DNA from: Actinoplanes sichuanensis
GTDB lineage: Bacteria; Actinomycetota; Actinomycetes; Mycobacteriales; Micromonosporaceae
DNA: 64,000 bases
Direction: 5' to 3'
Assembly (NCBI RefSeq): GCF_033097365.1
Contig: NZ_AP028461.1
Coordinates: forward strand, 5,704,001 to 5,768,000
Shown here: in pieces, positions 26,125-38,236 of the stretch
Layout of the letters: each line of letters opens with the position of its first letter
How positions within the stretch are numbered: the stretch's first letter is position 1
Translations under genes and position numbers: made by a program
The notes under the pieces: generated by a model
The model's input: the letters and a program-made list of their open reading frames with translations, nothing else
What the model was told of the DNA's origin: nothing
Database searches by the model: none

Positions 26125-26907
26125 ATGCGGGTCCACCACCTCAACTGCGGCACCATGCGGCCGGCCCTGACACCGGGCGGACTGGTCAGCCACGTCCTGC
26201 TCGTCGAGACCGGCGACGGCCTGCTGCTCGTCGACTCCGGCTTCGGCCTGCAGGACGCGGCCGATCCGGCCCGCCGGATCGGCACGGCGCGCCACCTGAT
26301 CAAGCCGGTCCTGGACGTCTCCGAGACGGCTTTGCGGCAGGTGGAGCGTCTCGGTCACGACCCGGCTTCGGTACGGGACATCGTGCTCACGCATTTCGAC
26401 GTCGACCACGCGGGCGGCCTGGCCGACTTCCCGCACGCACGGGTGCACCTGACGGCCGCCGAGTCGGACGCCGCTCAGCGCCCGCGCACCGCCAACGAGC
26501 GGTACCGCTACCCGGCCGCGCAGCGCTCGCACGGCCCCGATCTGATCGAACACGATCCGGCGTCCGGCGACGGGTGGCGCGGTTTCGCCTCGGCCGTCGA
26601 GGTGCGGCCCGGTGTCGTCCTGATCGGCCTGGCCGGACACACCCGGGGGCACGCGGCCGTCGCGGTCGACGCCGGGGACCGGTGGATCCTGCACGCCGGG
26701 GACGCCTTCTACCACCGCGGCCAGATCGACGGGACCACCCCTCATCCGCGAATGCTGGCCGCCTCGGAACGGATGATCGCCTACGACCGCGCCCTGGTCC
26801 GGGCCAACCACGAACGGCTGGCCGAGCTGTGGTCAGCCGCCGACCCCGACCTGACCATCGTCAACGCCCACGACCCGGAACTGCTCCGCCGGGCCCGCAC
26901 CGCCTGA
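26125..26907 (+). CDS. MBL-fold metallo-hydrolase
   Basis: 260 residues from ATG 26125, whose ribosome-binding site GGAGGCGG rules out the ATG at 26104. The metal motif is H90-F-D-V-D94-H95 (HxDxDH rather than HxHxDH), with later ligands in GHTRGHAAV, HAGDAF and NAHD. Overall it looks like the AHL-lactonase/RNase Z-like subgroup of small hydrolases. Substrate unknown. Confidence 0.82.
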   Translation: MRVHHLNCGTMRPALTPGGLVSHVLLVETGDGLLLVDSGFGLQDAADPARRIGTARHLIKPVLDVSETALRQVERLGHDPASVRDIVLTHFDVDHAGGLADFPHARVHLTAAESDAAQRPRTANERYRYPAAQRSHGPDLIEHDPASGDGWRGFASAVEVRPGVVLIGLAGHTRGHAAVAVDAGDRWILHAGDAFYHRGQIDGTTPHPRMLAASERMIAYDRALVRANHERLAELWSAADPDLTIVNAHDPELLRRARTA

Positions 26908-26957
26908 CGATCCCGGAACCACTCCGCCGGGACCGACACGGTCCACGAAACGGCGAA

Positions 26958-26986
26958 GCCCGGCCTGCCGTGAAGGCGGGCCGGGC
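26958..26986. terminator. Bidirectional terminator hairpin
   Basis: GCCCGGCCTGCC (26958-26969) and GGCGGGCCGGGC (26975-26986) form a 12-bp stem with one wobble and a 5-base loop, between the convergent hydrolase and lipoprotein genes. Confidence 0.75.
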
Positions 26987-27006
26987 TCCGGTCAGGGCTC
27001 AGGGCG

Positions 27007-28302
27007 TCAGCAGGCGGCCTCGACGACCTTGGGCTTGCCGCTGGTGGTGGCCGGGACGGTCACGCAGGCGACACTGGCGCCCGAGTTGACCTGGGCGACG
27101 CCGGTGCGGACTACCTTGATCTTGATGTCGCCGAAGGCGGTCTCGTCGGCGGCCTGCTTCAGGTACTTGGCGGGCTTGCCGCCCTGGGCGAGCGCGGAGA
27201 GCACGGCCTGCTGACCGACCAGTTCCGCCCACACCTTCGCGTCGTTGCCGCCTTCGCCGCCGGTGCCGAGGCCAGCGCCGCCGAGGCCGCCGAACGCCTC
27301 GAAGATCGGGGCCAGATCGAGCTTGGTCGCGTCGGTCGGGGCGGTGATCTCAGCGCCGGTGGAGATCTCCACCCGGACCGAGGCACGGCCGGTGGCGCCG
27401 TCGACGAACTGGAGGTAGTTGACCTCGAACGCCTTGAACTTGCCGTTGTCGATCCACAGGTCCAGGACGATCGGCTTCTCGGCCGGCGGGGTGTCGAGCT
27501 CGCTGCCGATCGCCTCGTCCAGGATCGAGGCCTGGTCCTTCGTGGCGATCTTCTCGAGCGCCTCGACGAAGCGCTTGACCTCGGCGAACGCCTTGGTGGT
27601 GGTCGTGGTGACGGTGAGGTGGGTCGAGTCGGCCGCGTCGCGGACCACGTCGGCGCCGTTGAGCAGGTTCTCCGCGCTGGTCTTCAGCTCGGCGGCGACC
27701 TTGTCGTTCTCCGCCTGGGAGGACGCGCTGGGCGTCACGTTGAAACCGGCCTCGGAGGTGAACTTCTCCAGGTCGGCCGCGGCGATCGACACCCAGCCGC
27801 CCTCGACCAGCTTCTCCACACCGGGAACCTCGGCGCTCGCCTCGGCGGCCATCTCGTCGACATCGGCCGCGGTGGCGCCGAACTTGGTCGCCAGGTCCTT
27901 GACCGGGATCTTGAGGTAGGCGACCTGGTCGACGACCCGGACCTCGGCGCCGGTGACACCGTCGATCGTGGCGTTGATCAGCGCCTTGTCGTCGGTGACA
28001 CCCTCGCCGGCCTTGTCCCAGGCGACGGTGAACGACGAGTTGTAGAGCTTGCGCAGGATGTCGGCGTCCTCGTCGGTGAAGGGCTCCTCGTCACCGGCGG
28101 ACTCCTTCTTCGCGACGGCGATCAGGTCGTCGACGCTCCCGCCCGCCTTGATGGTGAAGCCGACCTTCTCCGCGGCGCCGAGGTCCTCCGCGGCCTTCTT
28201 CAGCTCGAGCTTGGGCTCCAGCTGCTGAATCTGGTTCGCACACCCGACCGTGAGGGTCAGGGCGGTGATACTGGCGACCGCGCCGGCCACGAAGCGCTTC
28301 AT
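27007..28302 (-). CDS. Uncharacterised lipoprotein
   Basis: 431 residues. A lipoprotein signal peptide (MKRFVAGAVASITALTLTVGC) ends in the lipobox Cys at 21. The mature part is Ala/Lys/Asp-rich with LppX/LprG-like alternation of helices and strands (KVGFTIKAGGSVDDLIAVAKK; DGVTGAEVRVVDQVAYLKI), a Gly-rich stretch (GGLGGAGLGTGGEGG, about 340-355) and two C-terminal Cys. GGAG precedes the ATG. It is probably a surface-exposed lipid- or ligand-binding protein; the lipid-carrier idea is only by pattern. Confidence 0.72.
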   Translation of the reverse strand: MKRFVAGAVASITALTLTVGCANQIQQLEPKLELKKAAEDLGAAEKVGFTIKAGGSVDDLIAVAKKESAGDEEPFTDEDADILRKLYNSSFTVAWDKAGEGVTDDKALINATIDGVTGAEVRVVDQVAYLKIPVKDLATKFGATAADVDEMAAEASAEVPGVEKLVEGGWVSIAAADLEKFTSEAGFNVTPSASSQAENDKVAAELKTSAENLLNGADVVRDAADSTHLTVTTTTTKAFAEVKRFVEALEKIATKDQASILDEAIGSELDTPPAEKPIVLDLWIDNGKFKAFEVNYLQFVDGATGRASVRVEISTGAEITAPTDATKLDLAPIFEAFGGLGGAGLGTGGEGGNDAKVWAELVGQQAVLSALAQGGKPAKYLKQAADETAFGDIKIKVVRTGVAQVNSGASVACVTVPATTSGKPKVVEAAC

Positions 28303-28734
28303 GCGCAGAGATCTCCATTCGAGAGTTCGGGCGACACTCCCCCGTGCCGCGAATTGGCAGTGTACGAGTACCCGCCAAGACGATGCGCGTCAATTCCCCC
28401 GGTCATGGTCGTCCGGCGGCCCAGTCGCGCCATGCAGTCTCCCGATACCGGCCTTCCGACCGGTGCCGCCAGGCCTACCGGGCGGTTGCGCCGGGCACGT
28501 CCGGAGCCGGTCCGGTGACCCGTCGGAGGATCCCTCAGATCGCCCGGTCCGCACGCTCCGTATCCCGATCGTCACGGAGATCCCTTTGCCGAAGCAGAAC
28601 GGCCTGCCGCAATTCACCCCGTGTAAACCGGCGAAACCGGCACCGAGCCGACCGCGGCGAGCCATTTCGCGTGCTCAATATCACGACACAGAATGGTCTC
28701 GATCAGACACGATGCGGTCGGCCCGGAAAGGAAG
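28303..28734. other. Gene-free interval upstream of the lipoprotein gene
   Basis: The 432 bases hold the lipoprotein promoter on the minus strand, but I could not pick convincing -10/-35 boxes. No gene or strong hairpin is visible. Confidence 0.45.
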
Positions 28735-31077
<2,343 letters not shown>

Positions 31078-31097
31078 CAGTCTCTCCCCCTTGAAAC

Positions 31098-31433
31098 TCA
31101 GCTGTCCTGGAGCAGTCCGAGAACGTTACCGTCGGGATCGGTCACGGTGGCGACCCGGCGGCCCGGGCCGACCTCTTTCGGCTCCTCGGCGACGGTCGCG
31201 CCGGCCGCGGTCAGCTCGGCAAGCTTGGCATCGATGTCGGACACGTGCCAGTAGGCCACCGTCTGTTTCGGGCCGCCCGGCACCAGGCCGATGTGCTGAC
31301 CCGCCACGTCGTAGCCGACGTAGTACGGGCTGTCGGCGCTCGGCTCGGCGCCCAGCAGGGCGGTGTAGACGGCCTTGGCCTTCTCCAGGTCGGTGACCGG
31401 GTGCAGGACGGTCTTGATGCCTTCGTTCGTCAT
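31098..31433 (-). CDS. VOC-family protein (glyoxalase-like)
   Basis: 111 residues from ATG 31433. It has two beta-alpha-beta-beta-beta halves: [24 protein letters not shown] at the start and [18 protein letters not shown] at the end. The metal positions expected in VOC enzymes are H13 and the E/D of the last strand. Such proteins bind or isomerise small molecules, including antibiotics. It is close to another VOC gene. Confidence 0.82.
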   Translation of the reverse strand: MTNEGIKTVLHPVTDLEKAKAVYTALLGAEPSADSPYYVGYDVAGQHIGLVPGGPKQTVAYWHVSDIDAKLAELTAAGATVAEEPKEVGPGRRVATVTDPDGNVLGLLQDS

Positions 31434-31494
31434 GCCAGTCACGCTATGTGGTCGTCGGCCGGCCGCGCTTCTTGATTCCTGATCAGGTGAGGGG

Positions 31495-31905
31495 TCAGGT
31501 CAGCTGGTTGATCCGGACCATGTTTCCGGCCGGGTCACGGAAGGCGCAGTCACGCACGCCGTAGGGCTGGTCGGCCGGTTCCTGGACCACCTCGGCACCG
31601 GTGGCCTGCAGCCTGTCGAAGGTCGCCGCCAGGTCGGTCGTGCCCAGCACGATCCCGGCGTAGCTACCCTTGGCCATCATCTCGGCGATGGTGCGGCGCT
31701 CGGCGTCGGTGATGCCCGGGTCGGCGGCGGGCGGGGTGAGCACGATCGAGGTCAGCGGCTGGTCGGGCGGGCCGACCGTGATCCAGCGCATGTCGCCATA
31801 CCCCACGTCGTTGCGCACCTCGAAGCCGAGGCCGTCGCGGTAGAACGCCAGGGACTTCTCGTGGTCGTCGGTGGGCAGGAACGCGGAATGGATGACGAGA
31901 CTCAT
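31495..31905 (-). CDS. VOC-family protein
   Basis: 136 residues with the same fold (HSAFLPTDDHEKSLAFYRDGLGFEV at the start; DCAFRDPAGNMVRINQLT at the end). Its start overlaps the stop of the AraC regulator (31902-31905), so the two are co-translated and the regulator probably controls it. Confidence 0.85.
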   Translation of the reverse strand: MSLVIHSAFLPTDDHEKSLAFYRDGLGFEVRNDVGYGDMRWITVGPPDQPLTSIVLTPPAADPGITDAERRTIAEMMAKGSYAGIVLGTTDLAATFDRLQATGAEVVQEPADQPYGVRDCAFRDPAGNMVRINQLT

Positions 31906-32312
31906 TGCTGTCGGCTCCTGACCGGTCGGGTCGCCTGTTTCACCACACAGCCCGGCAGGCCCTCGACCGGACCGGACGGCATCCGACGGTACGCCCCCGG
32001 AGAGATGCCCACCAGCTCGGTGAACCGGGTGGTGAACGTGCCGAGCGACGAGCAGCCGACCGCGAAGCAGACCTCGGTGACACTCAGATCGCCCCGGCGC
32101 AGCAGGGTCATCGCCCGCTCGATCCGGCGGGTCATCAGATAGCTGTACGGCGACTCGCCGAACGCCGCCTTGAACTGCCGGCTCAGGTGCCCGGCGGACA
32201 GGTGCACGTGCCGGGCCAGCGCCTCGACGTCCAGCGGCTGGGCGTAGTCACGGTCGATGCGGTCGCGGACGCGGCGCATCAGCACCAACTCGCGCAGGCG
32301 GGCGTCGGTCAC
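31902..32312 (-). CDS. AraC-family transcriptional regulator
   Basis: 136 residues, consisting of little more than the double helix-turn-helix (VEALARHVHLSAGHLSRQFKAAFG, about 29-52, and SVTEVCFAVGCSSLGTFTTRFTELVGISPGAYRR, about 76-109). There is no N-terminal sensing domain, which makes it of the MarA/SoxS-like short type. It is translationally coupled to the VOC gene. Confidence 0.88.
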   Translation of the reverse strand: MTDARLRELVLMRRVRDRIDRDYAQPLDVEALARHVHLSAGHLSRQFKAAFGESPYSYLMTRRIERAMTLLRRGDLSVTEVCFAVGCSSLGTFTTRFTELVGISPGAYRRMPSGPVEGLPGCVVKQATRPVRSRQQ

Positions 32313-32349
32313 CGGCCCAGACTAGTTCACCTGCCCTCCACCTCTTTAT

Positions 32350-32371
32350 GTGAAGAATCTTTTATATTCAC
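32350..32371. promoter_or_regulatory. Inverted repeat ahead of the secreted-protein gene
   Basis: GTGAA (32350-32354) and TTCAC (32367-32371) flank an AT-rich 12-base centre, immediately before the AAGGAGG ribosome-binding site. It could be an operator or a hairpin in the leader. Confidence 0.4.
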
Positions 32372-32394
32372 GTCCACCGATACAAGGAGGACGT

Positions 32395-33411
<1,017 letters not shown>

Positions 33412-33420
33412 CCGGGATGC

Positions 33421-33472
33421 GGCCGGTCGTCAGGGTTGTCGCCGGACGTCGGGACAACCCTGGCGACCGGCC
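33421..33472 (+). terminator. Strong terminator hairpin
   Basis: A 20-bp stem (33421-33440 with 33453-33472) has one G-U wobble and a 12-base loop, ten bases past the secreted-protein stop. Confidence 0.75.
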
Positions 33473-33526
33473 GGACAACAGGTGGAACGGGCTGCGGGCG
33501 ACGGCGGGGTGACTGAGCATGGGGGT

Positions 33527-33856
33527 ATGGCTGAAGTCGTCGTCGAGATCCACGTCCCGCTGACCCCCGTCGCCGGGCTCGACCGCGGCGCCTACCCCTA
33601 TCCCTGGATCGACCAGATCGAGGAGTTCCTCGCCGAACTGGAGGAGGACGGGACGGTCGAGGTCGCCGACGACGGGGAGGAGTTCGGGGACGTGTACGTC
33701 TTCTTCATCGCCGGAGCCGCCGAGGCGGAACTGCTCGCCACCGCGTCACGGGCGGTGTCCCTCGACGACGTGCCGGACGGGGCGTTCGCGATGGTCACCG
33801 ACGACGAGGCCGCCGAGTGGGGGCTGGGGCGCCGGATCGACCTGCCGCTCAGCTGA
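33527..33856 (+). CDS. Uncharacterised small acidic protein
   Basis: 109 residues, acidic (FLAELEEDGTVEVADDGEEFGDVYVFFIAG), with a ferredoxin-like alternation of strands and helices. It has no signal peptide. GGGGGT precedes the ATG. I do not recognise a function; similar small proteins occur widely in actinobacteria. Confidence 0.65.
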   Translation: MAEVVVEIHVPLTPVAGLDRGAYPYPWIDQIEEFLAELEEDGTVEVADDGEEFGDVYVFFIAGAAEAELLATASRAVSLDDVPDGAFAMVTDDEAAEWGLGRRIDLPLS

Positions 33857-34166
33857 CCTGGTCGGGCAGGACCGCCAGCCCGGCGCGGGCGACGATCTCC
33901 TGCAACGCCGCCACATGACCGGCGAACGCCTCGTGGCCGCGGTCGCTCAGCTTGACCGAGGTGCGCGGGCGTTTGGCGACGAACGACTTGCGGATCTCCA
34001 CATAGCCGGCCTCCTCCAGCGTGGCGAGCTGCTTCGACAGGGCCGAGTCGGACATCTCCAGGCTGTCGCGGAGGAACTTGAAGTCGGCCCAGTCGGTCGC
34101 CGCCAGCAGGCTCACCAGGGAGAGCCGGGTGGGGGCGTGGATCAGGTCGTCGAAGCGGGGCGTCAC
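33849..34166 (-). CDS. Winged-helix transcriptional regulator
   Basis: 105 residues from GTG 34166 (GTGA overlap with the upstream membrane gene). DSALSKQLATLEEAGYVEIRKSFVAKRPRTSVKLSDRG is a MarR/HTH_34-like recognition helix and wing. It is encoded after a small membrane protein, and an array of half-sites precedes the operon, so autoregulation is likely. Confidence 0.83.
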   Translation of the reverse strand: MTPRFDDLIHAPTRLSLVSLLAATDWADFKFLRDSLEMSDSALSKQLATLEEAGYVEIRKSFVAKRPRTSVKLSDRGHEAFAGHVAALQEIVARAGLAVLPDQVS

Positions 34167-34633
34167 CGGGAGCCCGCCAGCGGGCGGGAGAGCATCAGCC
34201 CGCGCAGGTAGGACATCAGGCGAGGACCGCCGACCGTCAGGCCGAGAGCCACCGGGATCACCGCCAGGAACGCCGGGACCGGAGCGGACAGCGCCTCCAG
34301 CAGGAACCCGAGGCCGACACCGAGCGCGGTCAGGCCGGCGGCGAACCCGAGGATCGCGCCGATGCCGCGTGCGCCCAGCAGGTCGAACCGGACCTGCACG
34401 CGGGCCTTGCGGACGACGGCGAGGATCACCGCGCCCAGGCCCAGGGTGTAGACGATCGTGCCGACCGCGATCACCCAGCCGATGCCGGTCTCGACCGCGC
34501 CGACGAAGAGCAGCATCAGGCCGCCGATCGCCGGCCAGAACCACTGCGGCACCAGGTTGGTGTCGACGACCTGCGCACGGCGGGCCTGCATCTCGGCCAG
34601 GGCGAGCTCGGCGTCGACAGGTGGAATGTCCAT
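34163..34633 (-). CDS. Membrane protein co-transcribed with the winged-helix regulator
   Basis: 156 residues from ATG 34633, chosen for GAGGAGG six bases upstream. Four hydrophobic segments follow a soluble acidic N-terminus (MDIPPVDAELALAEMQARRAQVVDTNLVP). This arrangement, a small membrane protein plus an HTH regulator, is common in actinobacteria. The role is unknown. Confidence 0.75.
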   Translation of the reverse strand: MDIPPVDAELALAEMQARRAQVVDTNLVPQWFWPAIGGLMLLFVGAVETGIGWVIAVGTIVYTLGLGAVILAVVRKARVQVRFDLLGARGIGAILGFAAGLTALGVGLGFLLEALSAPVPAFLAVIPVALGLTVGGPRLMSYLRGLMLSRPLAGSR

Positions 34634-34653
34634 CACTTCCTCCTCAGGCATCA

Positions 34654-34687
34654 ACTTTCCTAACTGGAAAGTACACGAGCACTTTCC
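34654..34687. promoter_or_regulatory. Three-half-site operator of the membrane protein/regulator operon
   Basis: ACTTTCC (34654-34660), GGAAAGT (34666-34672) and ACTTTCC (34681-34687) alternate with spacers of five and eight bases, and a weaker AGTACTTTC follows near 34698. They sit 21-54 bases before the start codon, where the encoded winged-helix protein would bind. Confidence 0.55.
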
Positions 34688-34763
34688 AGGCGGGCAAGTA
34701 CTTTCTGATACGGACGGTACGGGTGTCGGTCGCCGCTCGATCGGGGTACGGGTGGCCGTACCC

Positions 34764-35120
34764 CTAAAGGAGCAGGAGGGTCGCGGGCACGGAGATGACC
34801 GCGGCGGCGAGGAACGCCAGGGTGAACCGCACGCGGACCGTCTTGCGCAACGCCTCGCGGTTCTTCGGGCGGGCCGCCCGGACCAGCCGTGCGGCCAGAT
34901 ACAGATAGGCCCCGACCAGGGTGAACAGTGCCGGAACGGCGAGCAGTGAGCTGATCACCCCGGACGTCTCGGACCCGTCGCCGCCGCAGCTCACCACCCG
35001 GCGCCCGCTGACGCAGCGGTCCAGGCCGATGTCGTGCACGACCTCGGCGACCGCCCACGTGATGAGCGCCGTGGTGACCACGGCGATGGCGCTGAACAGC
35101 AGGATGCTTCGACGGAACAC
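34764..35120 (-). CDS. Small membrane protein of unknown function
   Basis: 118 residues from GTG 35120. Three hydrophobic helices (about 6-26, 55-78 and 98-118) surround a loop with two Cys (DRCVSGRRVVSC). The start lies 39 bases from the divergent acetyltransferase. A much longer frame on this strand spans unrelated genes and is not real. Confidence 0.65.
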   Translation of the reverse strand: MFRRSILLFSAIAVVTTALITWAVAEVVHDIGLDRCVSGRRVVSCGGDGSETSGVISSLLAVPALFTLVGAYLYLAARLVRAARPKNREALRKTVRVRFTLAFLAAAVISVPATLLLL

Positions 35121-35159
35121 GATCGTGATCCTGCCTCGGACGACGCGTAGAGTCGATGG

Positions 35160-35624
35160 GTGGACGACAGTGGGTCGGTTCGGCTCCGGCCGGTCGAGGC
35201 CGGCGACATCGAGGTCTTCTTCGCGCAGCAGAGCGACCCCGAGGCTCAGCGACAGGCGAGCTTCCCGGCTCGGGAGCGGCAGGCCTTCGTCGAGCACTGG
35301 GCGAAACGGGTGCTCGGTGACCCGACCGCGCGTGCCCGGGCGATCACCGTGGACGGCGCCGTGGCGGGCAACATCGTGGCCTGGTGGCAGGACGGGCGGC
35401 GGCTCGTCGGATTCTGGATGGGCCGCGAGTTCTGGGGGCGCGGCCTCGGGACGCGGGCGCTGGCCGAGTTCCTCGGCGCCGGGCAGGAGGAGACCCGGCC
35501 GCTCTACGCCGAGGCCGCCGTCCACAACGTGCCGTCGATCCGGGCGCTGAAACGCTGCGGGTTCGACGAGCTGGAGGTCGTCCGGGACGGCTCGGACGAG
35601 TTCGTGGTGCTGAAACTGGGCTAA
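35160..35624 (+). CDS. GNAT-family acetyltransferase
   Basis: 154 residues with the GNAT acetyl-CoA motif A at FWGRGLGTRALAEFL (Q/RxxGxG/A form) and a C-terminal NVPSIRALKRCGFDEL typical of RimJ/RimL-like enzymes. It acetylates an amine or a ribosomal protein N-terminus. The start is GTG 35160. Confidence 0.85.
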   Translation: MDDSGSVRLRPVEAGDIEVFFAQQSDPEAQRQASFPARERQAFVEHWAKRVLGDPTARARAITVDGAVAGNIVAWWQDGRRLVGFWMGREFWGRGLGTRALAEFLGAGQEETRPLYAEAAVHNVPSIRALKRCGFDELEVVRDGSDEFVVLKLG

Positions 35625-36148
35625 CCGGCCACCACTCCCGGATGCGGCAGCCGCACCGGCGGGCCGTCCGGGCAGTACTCGAAGTGCCACCACTCGTTGT
35701 CGTACATCCGGTAGAGCCCGTGCCGGCCGCCGTGCTCCTCCAGCCAGCGGGCGCCCTCGGTGGGCCGTACGTCCATGGCCGTCCCGGCGACGTGCCGCGA
35801 CTCGCCCGGCGGCAGCACCCACCGCCGCGCCGCCGCCACCGACCCGCTGCGTCGCACCTCCTCGGCGTAGAGCGTGGCCTGCCGGGCCGCCGTCCGGAAA
35901 CCGGAGGTCAGGCCGATCAGCTCGCCGTGCCTCCACAGCGCCCGGGTCCGCGCCGCCTCGAACGCCGCCCGCGCCTCCGGCCGGAGCCCGTCCAGACTCT
36001 CCGCCGGGAACCGCAACGACAGCGCCCACCGGCACGCGGTGACCCGGGCCCGGCCCGGAGCGACCAGACAGGCGAGCGGGGACAGCAGATAGGCGGTGAC
36101 CCGGGTGACAGTGCGGTAGACCGGATCCCGGCGGCGTTCTTCAGACAT
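35621..36148 (-). CDS. D-Ala-D-Ala carboxypeptidase, VanY/M15B type
   Basis: 175 residues from ATG 36148. An N-terminal membrane anchor (about 15-30) leads to the M15 catalytic domain: SGFRTAARQ (82-90), the SxHxxGxAxD motif with zinc ligands H119 and D126 (SRHVAGTAMD), and the catalytic/zinc H155 (EWWHFEY). It trims the terminal D-Ala of peptidoglycan precursors on the outer face of the membrane. Its stop overlaps the convergent acetyltransferase by 4 bases. Confidence 0.88.
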   Translation of the reverse strand: MSEERRRDPVYRTVTRVTAYLLSPLACLVAPGRARVTACRWALSLRFPAESLDGLRPEARAAFEAARTRALWRHGELIGLTSGFRTAARQATLYAEEVRRSGSVAAARRWVLPPGESRHVAGTAMDVRPTEGARWLEEHGGRHGLYRMYDNEWWHFEYCPDGPPVRLPHPGVVAG

Positions 36149-36195
36149 GCAAGAAAGATCGCCGAAGGTGGATCCGCGAGCATGAGTACGCGTAC

Positions 36196-36843
36196 TCAAT
36201 CGGTGCTGAGTATTCCGTTCTCCAACGCGTAGCGGACCAGCTCGACCCGGTTGTGCAGCTGGAGTTTGCCCAGCGTGTTCTGCACATGGTTCTGCACCGT
36301 GCGGTGTGAGACGACCAGCCGGTCGGCGACCTGCTTGTAGGTCAGGCCCTTCGCCACCAGCCGCAGCACCTCGGTCTCCCGGTCGGTCAGCTGCGGGCGG
36401 TCGTCGGCGGCCGGGGTGGCGGCCAGCCGCCGGTACTCCCCCAGCACCAGACCGGCCAGACCGGCGGTGAACACGGCGTCGCCGTCGGCGGTGCGCCGGA
36501 CCGCGTCCAGGAACTCGGCCCGCCCGGCCGACTTGATCAGGTAGCCGTTGGCGCCGGCCTTCACCGCATCCAACACGTCCTGCTGCTCGCCGCTGGCCGA
36601 GAGCATCAGGATGCGGACGCCCGGAAGTGTCGCCAGCAGCCCCCGGATCACCTCGACCCCGGACAGGTCCGGCAGCTGCAGGTCGAGGACGACCACCTCC
36701 GGGGCGGCGGCCGGGGCGACCCGCAGCGCCTGCACGCCCTCGCTCACCGCGGCGGTGACCAGGTAACCGGCCTCGGTCAGATCGCGGGCCACCCCGTCCC
36801 GCCACATCGGGTGGTCATCGACCACCATCACCCGCACCGTCAC
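36196..36843 (-). CDS. NarL/LuxR-type response regulator
   Basis: 215 residues. The receiver domain is complete: acidic pair D9/D10 (VMVVDDHP), phospho-acceptor D54 (VVLDLQLPDLSG) and K104 (GYLIKSAG). The LuxR helix-turn-helix spans about 150-210 (LTDRETEVLRLVAKGLTYKQVADRLVVSHRTVQNHVQNTLGKL). No histidine kinase is near. It overlaps the stop/start of the upstream polytopic membrane gene by 4 bases. Confidence 0.92.
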   Translation of the reverse strand: MTVRVMVVDDHPMWRDGVARDLTEAGYLVTAAVSEGVQALRVAPAAAPEVVVLDLQLPDLSGVEVIRGLLATLPGVRILMLSASGEQQDVLDAVKAGANGYLIKSAGRAEFLDAVRRTADGDAVFTAGLAGLVLGEYRRLAATPAADDRPQLTDRETEVLRLVAKGLTYKQVADRLVVSHRTVQNHVQNTLGKLQLHNRVELVRYALENGILSTD

Positions 36844-38174
36844 GGCGCCACAGTAGCCGCGTCGGGCACCGGGTCACCGGCGCTCGCACGCCGCCCGATC
36901 CGGTACCCGGCCAGGCCGAGGCCCGCCACACCCAGGCCGGCGACCAGGGCGAGGGCCGCCGACACGGTGAAGTGAACGCCCTCGGATCCGGAGGACCACA
37001 GGGCCGCGCCGTTGATCGTGTGGAGCCCGCCGATGGCGACCGTCACGGCCAGCGGACCCAGCGCCGCCGGGACCGCGCCGTGCGGGGCCAGGACCGTCGC
37101 GGTCGCCGCGAACACCGCGACGGTCGCGGCGACACAGACCACCACCAGCGGGTACGCCCGGGGGTCCCGCTCGCCGGCGAGCAGACCGAGCCAGATCAGG
37201 TCACGTGTCAGCACCAGGGTGACCGCCGCAGCCACGGTCAGGGCCACCGCGCCGTACACCCGCCAGCGGGTCACCGCGACCGCCGCGCCGAGCGCCAACC
37301 CGGCCGCAGCCGCGAGCCATCCGGCCGGTCCGTCCTGCCGCAGGCTCCCGACCGCGAGGTACAGCGGCATCGCCACCGACACCAGGATCGCGGCGCCGGT
37401 CAGGGTGCCGGCGACCGTCCACGCTCCACCGAGCCCGATCAGCCCGGTGGCCACGACCACGATGGCCGGACCGATCAGGAGACCCACCCGCCCCGGGTCC
37501 TCCCACGGAACGATGTGCAGCGCGATCATCTGGTCACCGATCCAGCCGGCCGGGACTGCCAGCGACAACACCAGCCCGGTCGCGACGGCCTGCCAGACTC
37601 CGCGCGGGCCCGCCGGCAGAGCCGCCGCCGTGTCACCGTGACGCAGCGTCCACAGCGCCGGCAGGAGTGCGACCAGACCGACAGCGATCAGGACGGTGTG
37701 CCACGACGCGTCGATCGGACCGTGCAGCCATCGGATCGAACCGGTCAGCGCACCGGCGAACACCATCGCCCCGCCGGTCAGCCCCGCCACCACGGCGCCC
37801 CGATCACGCAGGCTCTGCGCGCAGCCGAGCGCGCCGATCAGCGCCAGCGGGTACGGACCGTAGTGGAGCAGCAGCAACAACGGATCCGGGATGGAGTAGA
37901 ACGCCTCGTCCGCGTCGGGTAGGACCAGGACGACGATCAGGACCGCGAGCAGGGCGGCGACCAGCAGCAGGTAGGGCCACCAGCGCAGCAGAAGCAGCGC
38001 ACCGACCACGATCACGAGCAGTGCCAGGGCGAACACGCCGGTCGGGTTGATCGCATCCTGATGGTATTTCGGCAGGAGGCTGTTGTTGAAGAAGGCACTG
38101 CCGGCGACGACGACGACAATCGCCCCACCGACGCCGGCCAGCACGGACCTCCACTGATTCATACCCGTGATCAT
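36840..38174 (-). CDS. Large polytopic membrane protein coupled to a response regulator
   Basis: 444 residues with about 12-14 hydrophobic helices, few charges and no ATPase, kinase or transporter motif that I recognise. The N-terminus MITGMNQWRS suggests a later ATG (MNQWRS) as an alternative start. Because its stop overlaps the response-regulator start, it probably feeds a signal to that regulator or is its target. Confidence 0.75.
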   Translation of the reverse strand: MITGMNQWRSVLAGVGGAIVVVVAGSAFFNNSLLPKYHQDAINPTGVFALALLVIVVGALLLLRWWPYLLLVAALLAVLIVVLVLPDADEAFYSIPDPLLLLLHYGPYPLALIGALGCAQSLRDRGAVVAGLTGGAMVFAGALTGSIRWLHGPIDASWHTVLIAVGLVALLPALWTLRHGDTAAALPAGPRGVWQAVATGLVLSLAVPAGWIGDQMIALHIVPWEDPGRVGLLIGPAIVVVATGLIGLGGAWTVAGTLTGAAILVSVAMPLYLAVGSLRQDGPAGWLAAAAGLALGAAVAVTRWRVYGAVALTVAAAVTLVLTRDLIWLGLLAGERDPRAYPLVVVCVAATVAVFAATATVLAPHGAVPAALGPLAVTVAIGGLHTINGAALWSSGSEGVHFTVSAALALVAGLGVAGLGLAGYRIGRRASAGDPVPDAATVAP

Positions 38175-38236
38175 GTCGGACCGGCGCCCGTCGCGCCGCC
38201 CCGTCCGGTGCCCGGCCGCGGTGTACGGTCGGGGTC

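Noticed and set aside
34764..36035. A 423-residue minus-strand frame
   Set aside because: Its first part runs antisense to the acetyltransferase and in the wrong frame over the carboxypeptidase; only its last 118 residues form a membrane protein.
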